Shown here piece by piece: positions 1 to 13,037 of a stretch of 64,000 bases of DNA. Source of the DNA: Parietaria judaica (Eukaryota > Streptophyta > Magnoliopsida > Rosales > Urticaceae); contig OX940871.1 in assembly GCA_954871525.1 (NCBI GenBank), forward strand, positions 25,208,586 through 25,272,585, in the 5' to 3' direction. Within the stretch, counting starts at the first letter, position 1, and each line of letters starts with the position of its first letter. The notes beneath the pieces were generated by a model that was not told the origin of the DNA, did no database searches, and saw only the letters and a program-made list of their open reading frames with translations. Position numbers and translations under genes: made by a program.

Positions 1-565
1 CAATAAGAACGCTCCGAAGACGCCTTAGGTCCCGACATACGAGCTCGTGGAACACCCGAAAGGGATCAAGATGACCTATTGGATTCCTTACAAGCCCCAC
101 ACCAAACAAGCACGCGCGTGAGGCGCTCCCCTCGCATGGTCCCTACGAATTTGGAAAGGAAGATCTAGAAGGAATATTCTTTTTAGATGTTCTTAAATCA
201 AGTTTCTAGAGACAAGTTTCTCTCTCTAGAAACTCGAGCTCTCTCTATTTCTATAAATAAAAGTCTCATTCTACACACACATTCTCTCTTCAAAGCCTTT
301 CTCTCTAGTTAATCTCTCAACTCGAGCTCTCCCTTTCTTCTCTCAACGAATTCTCATCCCTTCCCCTAACACGGGCGCTTTTGGACTTCGTTGATCGACG
401 ACTTTGCCGAGGCGACTAGGTTCGAGTCGGATGTTGACCCTGGCCTTGTTCCGGACGGCTTTCTCCTCTGACGCTCGCCATGTCTTGATGATGAGTTTGA
501 TTCGAAGCTTTGGTAAAGAAATATTTGATATTTGCTCAATGAAGTTTCTCTTTGGTTTATTTGTT
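1..565. repeat. Possible LTR or promoter scrap
   Basis: No gene is recognisable. The stretch has alternating ctcgagctctct blocks and a TATA-like ctataaataa at 251-260, followed by CT-rich leader-like sequence, which is a common layout of plant LTR U3/R regions. No second LTR, primer-binding site or target duplication is visible, so this is only a suggestion. Confidence 0.25.
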
Positions 566-1729
566 CTCTAAAAAAATAAAAAGACACAACGAAACTAATT
601 CAAATAGAGCCAAGTCAAATTTAAACCAATCGATAAAATCATGGGATTATTCTCAAATGTGCTCAGTTACTTAAATAACACAATTATCATATTTGCAACC
701 TAATAATTTAGCAATTAATCTCAATGAAACTAAATAAATTATAGCTTATTTTAGTAATTATGAAATATTCGTTATCCAACCTCTAGATTTTAAAAAAATA
801 TTAATCAATATCAATTTTCAACATTCATCAATTTTAAATTTTCATTTTATAATTCACTAATCAAATTAGATCAATGAATTTTTTTAATTTTCATAACTAA
901 ATTAACAATGTTAATTCTTATTCAATGATTACTTTCACATTCACTCATTTAAATTTCATAATTAACTTATCAACTTCTTAGTACGCAAGTCAATATTTTC
1001 AAATTTTACTAATCAATTTTGGAATCAATAATGAAATAAAGAAATTATAAAAAGATTAAATTATATATAGTATATTAAATGTATGATATATAATATAATA
1101 TTTTATAATAATAAAGTAGTCTAATAATATAAATATGTAATATTATTATAAGATTATTGGAACACTGTAATATATCTAATAATAGTATTGTCATAATATA
1201 TAACTTATACATAATATTATAGTTATATTTTTTAAACACTAAAACCTAAAATAAATAAAAAAAAGTATAATAACTTATATATATTATAAATAAATCATTA
1301 TTATTAATTTGTTAATTAATATTTGATATAATAAAATAAAATAAACCCTAATATCTAATTATAATTAAGAACTTAAATATCAGCTTAACAATCTTTCCAA
1401 TCTCGGTTGCCCCGCACTCAAGCAGCCTTCTATTCTCTCTTCCTCTTGAAGGTTAGCGTGTGTTCCCTATATATTAATATATTTAGCCCTAAAATCATGC
1501 AAACAAAGGCACTTTATTTATATACAACTCGTCGTATTTTATGATATGCTCAATATATATATTTATCATAGCTTATATTGTTGGCTTAGCTACTATTATC
1601 TTCCGTAAATACTTATCACTCTCCGTAAATTTTAACCCGTTTTATTTTGTGAAAGTCCACTAAATTAACACCGGAAAAGCCCAGTAGACTATACCTATAA
1701 AATCCCAATCCGTCCCGCCCCATGACATT
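566..1729. other. AT-rich intergenic DNA
   Basis: Very AT-rich sequence made of short A/T words with stop codons in all frames. I see no gene, RNA or bounded repeat. Confidence 0.6.
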
Positions 1730-1734
1730 GTGGG

Positions 1735-2069
1735 TTAGGGTTCATGGGCCAGGGTAGGCTTTGATGAATCTTCCGAAACCCGCCCGTTCCCGCCTCCTGA
1801 CGAACATGGTTTCTCCGCGCCATCATCCGCTCCTAAGCTGACCAAGGTCTCTGGCTCCTTTTCCACCATTATGGTTTGCTCTTGGGGGGAAAACCCCGAA
1901 AGGGTCAGGGTCTCATCATCACCACTGAGAGCGGGTAACTGAGTGTCCTCCAAAATCGCTAAACATGTGATTTGAGAACCTAAAAAAGATGAAAATACCC
2001 TCCTTCCAAAATATATCCAAAACCCCATTTGGTTTAAACTTTTTGAATAAAAGATGAATAGTAATACAT
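1735..2069 (-). other. Unrecognised short open frame
   Basis: A reading frame on the minus strand covers this stretch and continues into the adjacent MITE, for 123 codons in total. Its C-terminal two thirds are acidic and Ser/Gly-rich, and its N-terminal part is encoded by transposon terminal sequence. No motif is recognisable. It is probably not a real gene, or at most a remnant. Confidence 0.2.
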
Positions 2070-2702
2070 TAGAACCTCTATAAATTAATACTGTTGGAAC
2101 CGGCAAATAATATTATCTTATCGGATTACTAATTAACATATAAATCTATAATTTATTTATTTATACATTAATGAAGAGAAAAAATATTAATCAACTATAA
2201 TTATATAAACATCTTTACTAACAAAAAATATTTCAATTTATTATATCGAGAATACTAAAGTATCAATATTAAGAATATCAAGAGAGACTATTATGATTTA
2301 AAAATACTTTATTAGAGTACCAATGTAAGAAATATTAAAGAGCCCAATGATATAAAAGATGAAGTTCAAGAATACATCAATTTCAAGAAGAAATAAATTA
2401 CTATAGAATCATAATTTAAGAAGACTACGTGATTAGTGATGTAATATTATCTTTTTATTTAATGTGATTTCATAGCTATTTATGTTATATTTTATTTAGA
2501 ATGATTTTATAATTATTTACGTAATTTTTATATTGAATTATAAGTTTATATATCTCTTAGGACCTATATACTTTTTAAAAAATATTATCTTATAAATATA
2601 GCGAACTATTAATTTAGTAAGTTAGGCCCGAGTAGGGACTAGAAACAGATATTATTTAATCGCGACTATTAATTTATCGAGTATTAATTTATAGAGGTTC
2701 TA
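2070..2702. mobile_element. hAT-like MITE with 22-bp terminal inverted repeats
   Basis: The left end tagaacctctataaattaat at 2070-2089 is repeated in inverted orientation at the right end, 2683-2702. The interior is AT-rich and non-coding. The 8 bp outside the ends, taatacat at 2062-2069 and cagtacat at 2703-2710, match at 6 of 8 positions, consistent with an aged hAT-type 8-bp target duplication. No transposase is present, so the element is non-autonomous. The superfamily assignment is inference. Confidence 0.7.
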
Positions 2703-3371
2703 CAGTACATCTACTTACAAAGATTGTTTCCCTGTAAAATATAATTTGCGCAAGCATGTTGAAAAACTTATAATTTATCATCACATTCCCGCAAAATCGG
2801 ACCGTCTAGGCTAAACTATTTTATTTTTATTAATAAATTTAAATGGCCTGAATAAAAGACGTGAACTGCATTACTAAAAACACTTTAATGGTAAATATTA
2901 TTGTCTTAACTCTTAACAGACTCGTCAATTTAGGACATGATATAGTCTTAAACTCTTTTAACACATCGACTTTCAAAAGCAAATCCATTGGGCTTAATGC
3001 AATTGGACTTGGACACTCTTAACTTCTTTGGCCCATATTTGTGTTGCCTTGGACGAAAGGCCCTTCTATTTATTTTTACTTTTTATATCCTTCACTAATG
3101 AGCTCGATCTCATAAATTTCTGTTACTAAATGCTTATAAAATATTATTTTTACAGTTTAATTTTTAATAAGGTTAAAATAAGAAATTAAGTGCAAGAAGG
3201 GTAAGCAAAGTTGACTTTTGTGTCTTGCGACAATAATTTTTTTATTTTTTTATAAATTAATATTGTTGAGATTATATAATTTTTTATTATGTTATCGAAG
3301 TAAAATTAAATAATATTAGTTACAGGTGGAACATAACGAAAATAATCGATAAATTATTTGTATTTTTCAAG
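2703..3371. other. AT-rich intergenic DNA
   Basis: No gene or bounded repeat is visible. The 3' part leads into the splice acceptor of the orphan SWEET exon. Confidence 0.5.
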
Positions 3372-3581
3372 CCAACATTTTATAGGATACATAGGAAGAA
3401 ATCGACGAAGGATTTCCACGCAATACATATTTAGTGGCTCTCTTCAGCTCGATGCTCACCCTCTATTATAGACTCCTCAAAACAAATGGAGTTCTCATAA
3501 AAGCCATCAACTCCGTCGGATGCGCCGTCGAATCAATATTATCTCACCATCTTCCTCCTCTATGCCCCGCCAAAAATCCAG
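3372..3581 (+). pseudogene. Orphan exon of a SWEET (MtN3/saliva) sugar transporter, frameshifted
   Basis: SWEET proteins are seven-helix sugar uniporters of the plasma membrane or tonoplast. Here one exon from the first MtN3 repeat is recognisable. It begins after a good acceptor (ttttcaag) with PTFYRIHRKKSTKDFHAIH, which corresponds to the conserved PTFYR..KKST loop. It continues with a VALFSSML.LYY.LLKTNGVL segment, the NS(V/I)GC..E helix, and a final FLLYAPPK ending in CAG before a GTACC donor. The frame is interrupted at about 3428, where an in-frame TAG is followed by a change of frame, and again at about 3530. No flanking SWEET exons are seen upstream or downstream. I read it as a dead, isolated exon 3 left by a degraded or captured SWEET gene. 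The family call is firm; the route is unknown. Confidence 0.75.
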
Positions 3582-3966
3582 GTACCTTCCCTGTACCGGT
3601 TTAAAAATTGGTACTATATAATAACATATTGGAAACCGCCATTTACCACTCTTCTTTTAGTAAGTTATTCTCACACTTCGTATAAGATTCGGACCACCAC
3701 TGGTTGCTGTCTCCGGCCTTGAAGCTCGTCCATTCTAAGGCGATCCCTTGCTCTCATGTTCGAATGTTTGCAAAATCAGATCATAGAAACACATAACCCG
3801 TTTAATCGAAGTATTAAATTACTGGCATTATAAACATTTAAAATAAGCTATAAATTCAATAAGTCAAACCAAAGGCCACAAGACTCTTCATATACTAGCC
3901 ATTCCCACATTGACACGTGTCAGAGCGCTTGCATCAGGAGACCACACTGGAGTGAACTCCAAGAAA

Positions 3967-4399
3967 GTTAATTACGGAAAAAAAATATTTTGGTCAATGA
4001 ACCCCTCGTGTATCCAAAGTTTAAAAGTAGTGGTAAAAGTATCCAAAGTCACATTTCGGGAGTTGACCACTCCATTCTCGTAACGCACTTAGCTTACCCG
4101 TTAACTTTGGCCACGTAGACAAACATGGTTGGTGACATAACAAGTTTTTTCCATGGGACGAGCCCACATCAGCCTCTTTTACGACAAAACAACGAATAAA
4201 ACCTCTAATTGGGCTCGTTCACGTGGAAAAAATAACTATGTCAGCAACCCACGTTGTTCACGTAGCAAAAATAACGAGTAAGTTTATTGCGTTACGAGAA
4301 TTTAGTGGTCAACGCCCCAAATGCGACTTTTAGTACCTTTGCCACCACTTCTAAAAGGGGTTCTTTGATCAAACTTTAAATATTTTCACCGTCATTAAC
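3967..4399. mobile_element. Mutator-like MITE, about 120-bp inverted termini
   Basis: The left end gttaattacgg and the right end (reverse complement gttaatgacgg) begin long inverted arms that stay similar for about 120 bp, for example gttgaccactccattctcgt against gttgaccactaaattctcgt. The interior is non-coding. Long inverted arms fit a non-autonomous Mutator-like element. The 9-bp flanks do not match, so either the target duplication has decayed or my boundary is off by a few bases. One-armed relatives occur at 24540 and 60294. Confidence 0.65.
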
Positions 4400-5784
4400 C
4401 CTATAATACATAAGCATAACAAGACCCCAAATAATAATAAATAAATAAAAAAAACCACTATACAAAAATAATTAGAGTGCAACACGGCTAGACCCTAAGA
4501 GGTAGAGTGTCGCGATGCTGGCGTGCGTGCACGGTGGTGACCTTGGACTCACGCAGTTGGACTCGTAACTTAGGTTTCCATTATGGTTATGAATGAAGGC
4601 CCATATCTCGTGACTAATAATCACACAATTGTAGTTTTTGAATTATATATGAAACATAGTCACCAACTTTCATAATTCATACAATATTTAATTTTGTCTT
4701 AAATTTTCAAAATATATCAAAAAAAATTAATACCATATCTATAATTTAAAAAATATTCCTAATTACGAAAAACATATAATTAAATGAACATGCCATGTTG
4801 AATGTCAAAATTTATACTTGTGAACCAACTTTTCCACTATTCATTTAATTGCCTAATTATATGTTTCTATGATAATTAATTAATTCATTAATTACCGTTA
4901 AAAATATAATAAGAAAAATACTTACTGGGCTTACCACATTAGGCCTACTCAAGTTTTCTTTCCCATTAATATATTGGATCAAATTCCAGTAGACCTAGCC
5001 CATTAATTTAATTCCAAGTGTTCATGAATTAATATAACCTTTATATTTTAGGTTATGTCCATTAAATTCACAATTTTTTTCTCCTTAGCTCAGAATGATA
5101 AAATCATATAATACAAAATGCTTAGAAATAAATTTCCATCAACTTTCACGTTGACCATTTAATCTAATTTTCACTTTTGAAAAAACTAATTTTCTCATCA
5201 AAGTTTAAGTACTTTTGTTGCCCAAAATTAAACTTTCTGAAATATTCCAAAAACTTCTTATTTAAAATTTTCTATCAAATGTTTAACAATATATATATAT
5301 ATATATTGTACAATTATATTGTTGCGGAGATATTTTGGGGACCATGAAAGTCACTCATATAAGCTCCAACGAATATTGCTCATCTTTTTTTTTTCTTCGT
5401 CGATCGCCCATCGCCATCAATTCCATCTCTCCCTCTCGGAGAACTCATTTTGGCTGCGTTCTTCTCGTGCTTCTTCACAAGTAAAAACGCTCTCACTTCA
5501 CCATCGCTACTTACAAGATCTGGTGTTTATTTCTTTTTATCTTTTTCAGTTTCTTTTGATTTTCGGTATTTCCTTCTCGAACTAGGCAGCCATCGTTGTT
5601 CTCTATCTCTTCCTCGGAATTCTAACTTTTGCAATTGCATCGAGCTTCGGTTAAATTCGCCGGATGTAGTTTTTACTATCTCCTTCGACCTCCGGTGACG
5701 GCTGCGAAATTTATTCGGTGCCTTTTCTATGTTGAAAAGCTGGCTCCGTCACTGGTAGCACTCTTTTTAACGTTATATATATTA
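4400..5784. other. AT-rich intergenic DNA with (TA)n
   Basis: Contains a TA microsatellite near 5289-5306 and a moderately GC-richer stretch at 5330-5700 with open frames of 82-88 codons. Those frames overlap one another and show no recognisable domain, so I do not call them genes. Confidence 0.5.
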
Positions 5785-5793
5785 TTATTTTAT

Positions 5794-6767
5794 GGGTAAT
5801 TAGCGGCATAAGTAGCTAATGTTTTTGAATTTCCTTAGGCATGATGCCAATGACCAAAAACGACGGCAAAAGTCCTCAATGTGCACTAATCACTCTAATC
5901 ACAAAATTCCATCCAACTAATTGGATGATTGTTAGTCAAATGATGATGTGGCAGTGTTGACTGACACGCGGACATCTACGTGGCACGCCATGTCGTCTTT
6001 TTTTATAAAAAAAAAATTGCCACGTCTTTTTTATTTTATTTTTAATTTTTTTACGGGGACTACTTATTTTCTCGCTCTCTCCCACGTTGCCACGTGTACA
6101 CTCTCTCTATCTCTCTCTTTCTCTTTTTCCTAAGTTGTCCCACGTGTCATCCAAATAAGTAATCAAAATATTTTGTATTTTTATTTTGGAACCATGACCA
6201 AACCCAGATAAACAAAGCACTAAATTACTACATCAAAGGTATTTGTTGTCAAAATGTAATGGATATAACAATTTAAATAACAAACATATCCATTAATATG
6301 TGAGATATCTTTTCGATTATTATCCGTCATTTTTCGGGTAGTGGTTGAAAATACTACTAAAGTTGTAAATAGTATCCTACTTATAAGTTTATTTTCGGTT
6401 AGTTGTTGAAAATACTACTAAAGTTGTAAATATTATCCTACTTAAGAGTTTTAAATACTTACATCTTATGATAATTTAATAAAGTAAAATAAATATGAAA
6501 TAAATTTATGTATTTATTAACAATATCACGACTAATTAAATAATGATGTGGAAACAAATTAAAAATGACGTGGCATGCCATGTGGTTGTCCGTGTGGCGG
6601 TCAACACTGCCACATCATTAGTTGACTAACATCCATCCAATTAGTTGGATAAAATTTTGTAATTAGAGTGATTAGTGCACATTGGGGACTTTTACCGTCG
6701 TTTTTAGGCATTGGCATCATGCCTAAGGAAATTCAAAAACTTTGGCCATTTATGCCGCTAATTACCC
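5794..6767. mobile_element. Non-autonomous Mutator-like element, 974 bp, about 200-bp TIRs
   Basis: The two ends are inverted copies of each other for about 200 bp (5794-5993 and 6568-6767), starting gggtaattagcggcataa. A perfect 9-bp direct repeat, ttattttat, flanks the element at 5785-5793 and 6768-6776. A 9-bp target duplication together with TIRs of this length is the hallmark of Mutator-like elements. The interior is AT-rich and shows no transposase. The arms remain about 90% alike by eye, so the copy is not ancient. Confidence 0.88.
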
Positions 6768-6776
6768 TTATTTTAT

Positions 6777-7759
6777 CAATAAGGTGTTGAACAACACAAT
6801 TAAATTCGGGTTAATCAATATTTCACTTGATGATTCACACTTGAGCAAATAATTTACGATTTTCCCTTACAACTCACTGACGCTACGAAGGCGTAAGCTA
6901 CACACGAGTACCGTATTACTTCTAAAATTTGGTGTGATATATGTATTTTTAATCAAGCTACCCTTCTCTACCTACTATATCCCAAATTAGCAGTGTTATG
7001 ATCTCCATCGCATGTTATCTTTAACTGTAAAATCAATGATCAATCAAATTACTAGTCAGAGCTCAAGACTACTCAGGATTTAGACTGATTACTATTTAAC
7101 CATCTCTTACGACTTAAATTCAAAGTTATCAGTGGCGGTCATAGTTAAGTAACTTTCTAAACTTAGTTTATTCTTGTCCATTATGAAGTCATTTCATACT
7201 TAATGCCCTTAGTTAGGTCACAATTGCTTTTACCGATTGAGAGGGTAGTGTGATATATGTAACCTACTTAATTAAGTCATGTAGCCAATTTAGTTCATTT
7301 ATTACATTAATCAGTTCTTCTTCACATTGACTCTGGTGTGATGATAACATACATTGTATTTCTTTATGAAATTTAAATAAACATTCAACTAATCATAAAG
7401 AACTATAAGAAATATTAACATAATGAGGACCTTTTTTATTAATAATGACGTCATATAATCTTATACAACGGGTTTATATTCTTGTTGAAGGACACATGTC
7501 TGGCAGAGCCATTAAGGAATGCCACGTTCTCTTCTATCTTCTCGTCGATCTATTCAAACATAGCTCGATGACCTCTCATGTGGTTGCTCTCCTTTGTCCA
7601 AGCGCCAAGCTTCAGCATAGACTTTTTGCCATATATGAGAAGGTTTGTAATAAGTATGTTTTCATAGAGCATCATCGAACAAGTATGCTCCTTGGCTTTA
7701 TTCATCAAGCTAGACTTCTATATATGTCATCATCATCACGTCCTCTAGATTCATTTATT
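6777..7759. other. Intergenic DNA
   Basis: No gene recognised. A 111-codon open frame at 7445-7780 has no recognisable motif and runs into the minisatellite, so it is not called. Confidence 0.45.
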
Positions 7760-7764
7760 GGTCG

Positions 7765-7829
7765 TCAGGTACCACGTTGACATGTACCAGGTCGACGGGT
7801 ACCAGGCCAGACATGTACCACGTTGACGG
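7765..7829. repeat. Left part of a degenerate 15-bp minisatellite
   Basis: About four loose copies of a gtaccaggttgacgg-like unit, for example gtaccacgttgac, taccaggtcgacggg and taccaggccagac. The array resumes at 8664 beyond a transposon insertion; the two parts were one array before the insertion. Confidence 0.7.
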
Positions 7830-8663
7830 TAGGGGCGGACCTAGGTGTAATCGGGGGTGGCTCATGTCACCCCATCTTTTTTCTCACTTAGTTCAACGAT
7901 AGTTAAAAGCTCATTGCCATGTCACCCCCAAGTTTTATTTTTCACTTATACTGATAGTTAGAACTCATCGCGATGGGAGATAAAGAGCTTTGTTTCTCCA
8001 TTTTTGCTTGTGGGTTGTGGAGAACTCATCGTCATGGGAGACAGAGCTTTGTTTCTTCATTTTTGCTTGTGGGTAATGGCTACAGAGAAAGAGAAAGAGT
8101 TAGAGAGGAAAGCAATAGCGGCTGGCCCACATTATATTTAATGTTAAACAAATTGGTAGGACCCACATTGACTTGCTCGTTTGATATCATTTTACTTGTC
8201 TTCCTATTGTATTTTTTTAATCAATAGTTTTAAAATAAAAAAAATATTAACATGTCAATTTTAACATGTTAATTTAATGTTAAGTTTTATTTATGTATTA
8301 TATATAAAAAGTTTTTTAAAAAATACTTTTAATTTATTACAAATTTTCAAAATAGTTATTTTTGAATGAGAATAATCATAAATTTCACAAGCAAATTGTC
8401 TTAAAACGATTATATTTGAATTATAAAATCAAGGTTGGCTCTGTAATAGCCTATAAAGAATAAAAGTAACTCAAATCGTAGGCAAAGATGTCGTATAAAG
8501 ATAATGTAAAAAAGTCATATTTTGTTTTACATTGTTATTAAATAAATAAAATGAAGTAATATATATTTGCAATAATTATCTTTTTTTCATTCTATATAAA
8601 ACGTTATACTTTGTTCTATTTATACTCCGTCACCCCCTGCTTCAATTCCTGGGTCCGCCCCTG
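7830..8663. mobile_element. hAT-type MITE, 834 bp, with perfect 8-bp target duplication
   Basis: The left terminus taggggcggacctagg (7830-7845) and right terminus cctgggtccgcccctg (8648-8663) are inverted repeats with two mismatches. The 8-bp direct repeat gttgacgg occurs immediately outside, at 7822-7829 and 8664-8671. An 8-bp duplication with short (C/T)AGGGGCGGA-type termini is typical of hAT elements. The interior carries small open frames but no recognisable transposase, so the copy needs a helper. Confidence 0.9.
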
Positions 8664-8795
8664 GTTGACGGGGACCATGTTGATAGGTGCAAGGTTGACG
8701 GTTTCCAGGTTGACTAGTGTCAGGTCAAAGTGTGCCAGGTCTACGGGCACCAGTTCAACATGTGTCAGGTAAATAGATACCAAGTCGACCTCCTC
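8664..8795. repeat. Right part of the 15-bp minisatellite
   Basis: About eight degenerate copies of a ~15-bp unit (gttgacggggaccat, gttgataggtgcaag, gttgacggtttccag and so on). Read on the minus strand, the unit length gives a five-residue periodicity (VDLAH, FDLTL, VNLET, VNLAP), which superficially resembles pentapeptide repeats. No full pentapeptide-repeat protein is evident. Confidence 0.7.
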
Positions 8796-11379
8796 ATTGT
8801 TTCTCAAATCCATCATCTATTCCACAAACACGAGTGCATGGAATCTCATCATCTTCGCTTATTTATCGCAGCTCTTGGTGCGACACTTATTCACATAGTT
8901 GTCATATTTTTGACGGTCGTAGCATTTTATTGTGCTCTTATCTTTTCGAGTAGTGGCGCCGTCTTGACGGGGAGGGCTATTTTCTCGACCATGCTGGTCA
9001 CGACCATGTCCTTGACCTTGGCCTCTACCACGGCCTCAACTATCGTTTCTGTTTTCACTATGACTCGACAAGTTAGAAGAAGGTTCAAGTCGCCAGGTAT
9101 TCTCCAGCCTTGACTTCCATTCTTCATGTGCGTGCGTAGGAGGTTTCTCCTTACCGCTGGAAGAGGTGATACGTAAAGCTTAATTTCTTATGGGATGTTT
9201 GATAATATTTTTTTTGTGTATTCTATTTTAAAATTCAAAAAATATATATGAGGTCTCCATTAAACATATTTTATTATCAATATATTGCCATGAGAACAAC
9301 GATGATCCGTTTAATATTATTACTTTACTCCTACGTGGCAAAGAAGATCCAGGTAATCCCAAACCCTAACAAGAACACCGGACCAATCCCAAACCTTCCA
9401 AGAAACTCAAAAGGAAATAAAAGCAACCCAGATAAATATATAAATAAATAAATAAACAACAAAAAGAAAAAGAAAATCGTATTCAAAAAGAGAGAGAGAG
9501 AGCAAGGGACAGACATTCCAGTTGTATCTCGTTGCTTTTGAGGAATGTGAGTATTTTAATGATTTTTTTTTTAATTTAATTCCAAAGCTGGCCGATTTAA
9601 TAATTAATTCTCATTGCTCTTTCTCTTTATTATCAATATCAACGCACTTGCATTGCATGCATGCATGCAACTAAATCCTTCTCCCAATCCCACGTGGCAC
9701 CTTGATTACCGTCATAGTGGTGAAAATTTATTTCTTTAATTTCTATAAAAATATTCCTTTTATATCTAAAATAAATATACTCTCTAAATCATTTAAGAAA
9801 TATATCTTTATAAAATGATTTTTAGGAAATTTAAAAAAAAATAAAAAAGGATAAAAGTAAAATTAAAATTAAAATACGTTTAAATATACATTTAAAATTT
9901 TATGTTTATGATAATTAAAAATAGAGGATATTTTAAAAAATAAACTTTTTATATATAGAGAGTGTAAGATAGAGAAGCAGAGATACGATCTCTCTCTCTC
10001 TCACTCTGTGTGCCTTGGAAAAGAGGAACCGAATAAGAGTGGGTCCCACCAAATCCAACAAGCCGCACAACATATCATTATTATTAAACCAAAGGACCGA
10101 AATATATACTAATTAATAATTTCATTGAAATATTAATAATAATAATGTGGAGATTTGGCTTCGGTTTTTGCATGATTAGGCAAATCCCAGAGTTTCATTA
10201 ATTAATTAAATTAAATACAGGAATAAAACTCGATCCCCTTCCCTCCTGCGGCCCACCATGCGCACTTCTGTCCGCGTGTCACCACGCGCTTCACTCGCGG
10301 CGCGTGGAGTTAAGCGAATCTCTTTCGTAATTTAATGATTTCTTATTCTTACAAACGCCCTCTAAATTTTGTTCCTTACTTCATTTTGCCTCTTCAATTT
10401 ATTAATTTTTCACAGCCTCAAAAAGCAAAATAAAATATTAAATCGTATTTATCATCCCTTGTTTTTTAATCTTTAAAAATCCGTATCCAATATGTTATTT
10501 TTAAGAATTAGACTAATTTTATTACGTAGCGACAAAACTTCGATATAACATGTTAATCTCCACGAAAAAAATTGCTAATAACATATCATCTTTCTTTTTA
10601 AAAAAAGCTTTTTTATTCTTTTTTTTTTTTTTTTTACAAATAATCATTCTTCTTTTCATATATATTTCTGGAATCCGATATAACATTGGCACAAAGTGTG
10701 TTAAACATTGTTCACACTTCACACTTCATCAGACTCCAAAGACCTCAGCAGTACTGTCTGTATTCTCTAATTATAAATATGACGAATTTGACGTGTGTAT
10801 ATATACAAATATATATATATATATATATTAGATACACATGTATGTCTCGTAGTTTACGAAGGAATAGAGATAGAGCATCTTTTGGAAAGCGGTGGTCGTC
10901 CCATTTGTCGAACAGTGTATCATCAATCTCTAGACGATCTGATTCTCTCCCTCTCTCTAACTAATATAATATATACATATATATATATATATATATGACT
11001 CGTATTCTTTTTCTTTTTTGAATCTTTGATCGTCGTTCCAGATGAGTTTGTTACTTCTTGCCGTGATGGATTGTGGGTCACATCCTTTTTCTTTTCAACC
11101 CACATATTATAATGCCATTTTCTTTTCGCTGATCTATCTTTGACCCAACTCTTCTCTTCTCTTCTCTCACCTTGGAACAGAAGAGAATACACAAGAGTAC
11201 AAACACAGACAAGTGTTGCTTTGATGATTGCAGGGTTTACCTTTTCTTCTCTCTTTTTCTCGTGTCTGATCAAAATCTCAGGATCTTCTATTATTACCAT
11301 ATGCTACTATGAAACACACAAGCTAAAAGGGTTATTTGCCTGTGATCATTGACTGTAGATTCGGAACTTGTACACACGC

Positions 11380-11418
<39 letters not shown>

Positions 11419-13037
11419 CAAGCACTAACCCACAATGTGTGGAAAATGAGAGAATTTGTTTCTCTGCTTTTATAATTAAGAAGAGGAAGCAAATACAATT
11501 TGGAGAGATGGTTTCAATTACTTCACTACATGTGCTTATATAGGCCACCACAACACTACATATAAAATTACCATTTTAACCCTTCCAAACTTGAGTGCAA
11601 GTTTAAGCAATAAAATAAATAAAACTTGTTATCCAAGTATCGTAGTCATCACGTCAATGTTTAGGTTCACCTCGGAAACTTAGAATGTGTTAAAACACTT
11701 AAACACTTCAAGAGTTCATTTAAACGACAATATCCTTCAATATAGGCGTGTCCAACTGTCCATACTAACATAAATTTAATGAAAAATTGCGGAGGCTAAC
11801 ATTTTATGGCTTTGGAAATTTGTGTCGGCCCTAAAAAAAGAGCGGAACGACGGTGTTTGAATGAGAATAGGAAGATATACACCACAACTAATCCTCCTAT
11901 ATAAAATGGTTTAAGATAGATATGTAGGATTGTATGGTCTAAAAATACACCAAGGTCGCACTGTTCCCCAGCACACTAGCCTCTTTCGAATTTTGAATAG
12001 AAATAGACAAAGACCTATGATATGCAACTTTAAACCATATAATGTAGTATTTTGATGCCATTATCACACACTTGAAACTAGACATATCTCAATCGATTCT
12101 CATGAAGCAAAATCAAGTGAGATAGTGACGGCATTATGGCAAGCCTTAGCCTTTTTCTTGGTACGAGATTGACCCTCCACGTACGTCTAGGGCTCCAACA
12201 CATATGCACCAGTGGGGTCCCAGATTCCAAATCCAACTTCACGAATCTTCTTTTGCCGGGAATATACCAAGAGTAAAGGGGTCAAAGTGATCACATCCAA
12301 ATATATTATTAAAAACGCAAACGTATTTTGTACAATGATTTGAGTTTTTTTTTTTCTCTAGATAGTTTTGCATTAGTTTACATGGTACCGGCTCAATATT
12401 TTCGGGGGTCTTGACCGAAAAGTTAAAACAAGACAGTTTTCAATTTCATATTGTAATATATTTGATAAAACATAATATGTTAAAATACAAATATTTATCG
12501 TTCTTTCACAATATATATTTTTTTTTCTTGATTTTTCTACTAAGCATGTTTTTATTCTTGATTTTTCAAGCGTGCATCATTACAACACTAATCAGGATGC
12601 CTCTTTCTTATAAGTTTTCTTCTCATTCACTCTATTAATATTGAAGTTATATATAACTTATGGGGCCTTTTAAATATTGGTGGCCTTGGCCCTTGGGCGG
12701 TCACCAAAATCGCCCACCCGTCGGGCCGGTCATGCACAGTACCGTTATATACTCTTTGTCGAAGGTTTATCGGGGTTTACCGAAAATACAAAATAAATTA
12801 AGTAAATTAACGAGTCCGTTATGAAATTTATAAATACTCGGTAAGTAATGATACTTACATAACTAATTTGTAGTAGGAGGTGTGTGTATGACTTGCAAAA
12901 GTTGAAGGAGCTCTAAGAGCAAATAGTACAAAGGAGCGTGGTGTACACGCATATGTGATGCGAGTGGGGAAGAGAGAGAGAGGTGGTAATTGAGTCTTGA
13001 TATTAAGGCCTCGTGATCGGAGAAGGCAGATCCATGG
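8796..13037. other. Intergenic region upstream of the HAN-type gene
   Basis: No gene is recognised in 4.2 kb. It contains overlapping catgcatgcatgcaa RY-like words at 9655-9669, TA microsatellites at about 10805-10829, 10975-10996 and 11387-11414, and many short CT-rich or AT-rich open frames that are shadows or noise. Part of the last 1-2 kb is presumably promoter of the GATA gene. Confidence 0.45.

Noticed and set aside
7445..8227. Open frames of 84-111 codons
   Set aside because: They cross transposon and minisatellite boundaries and show no homology I recognise.
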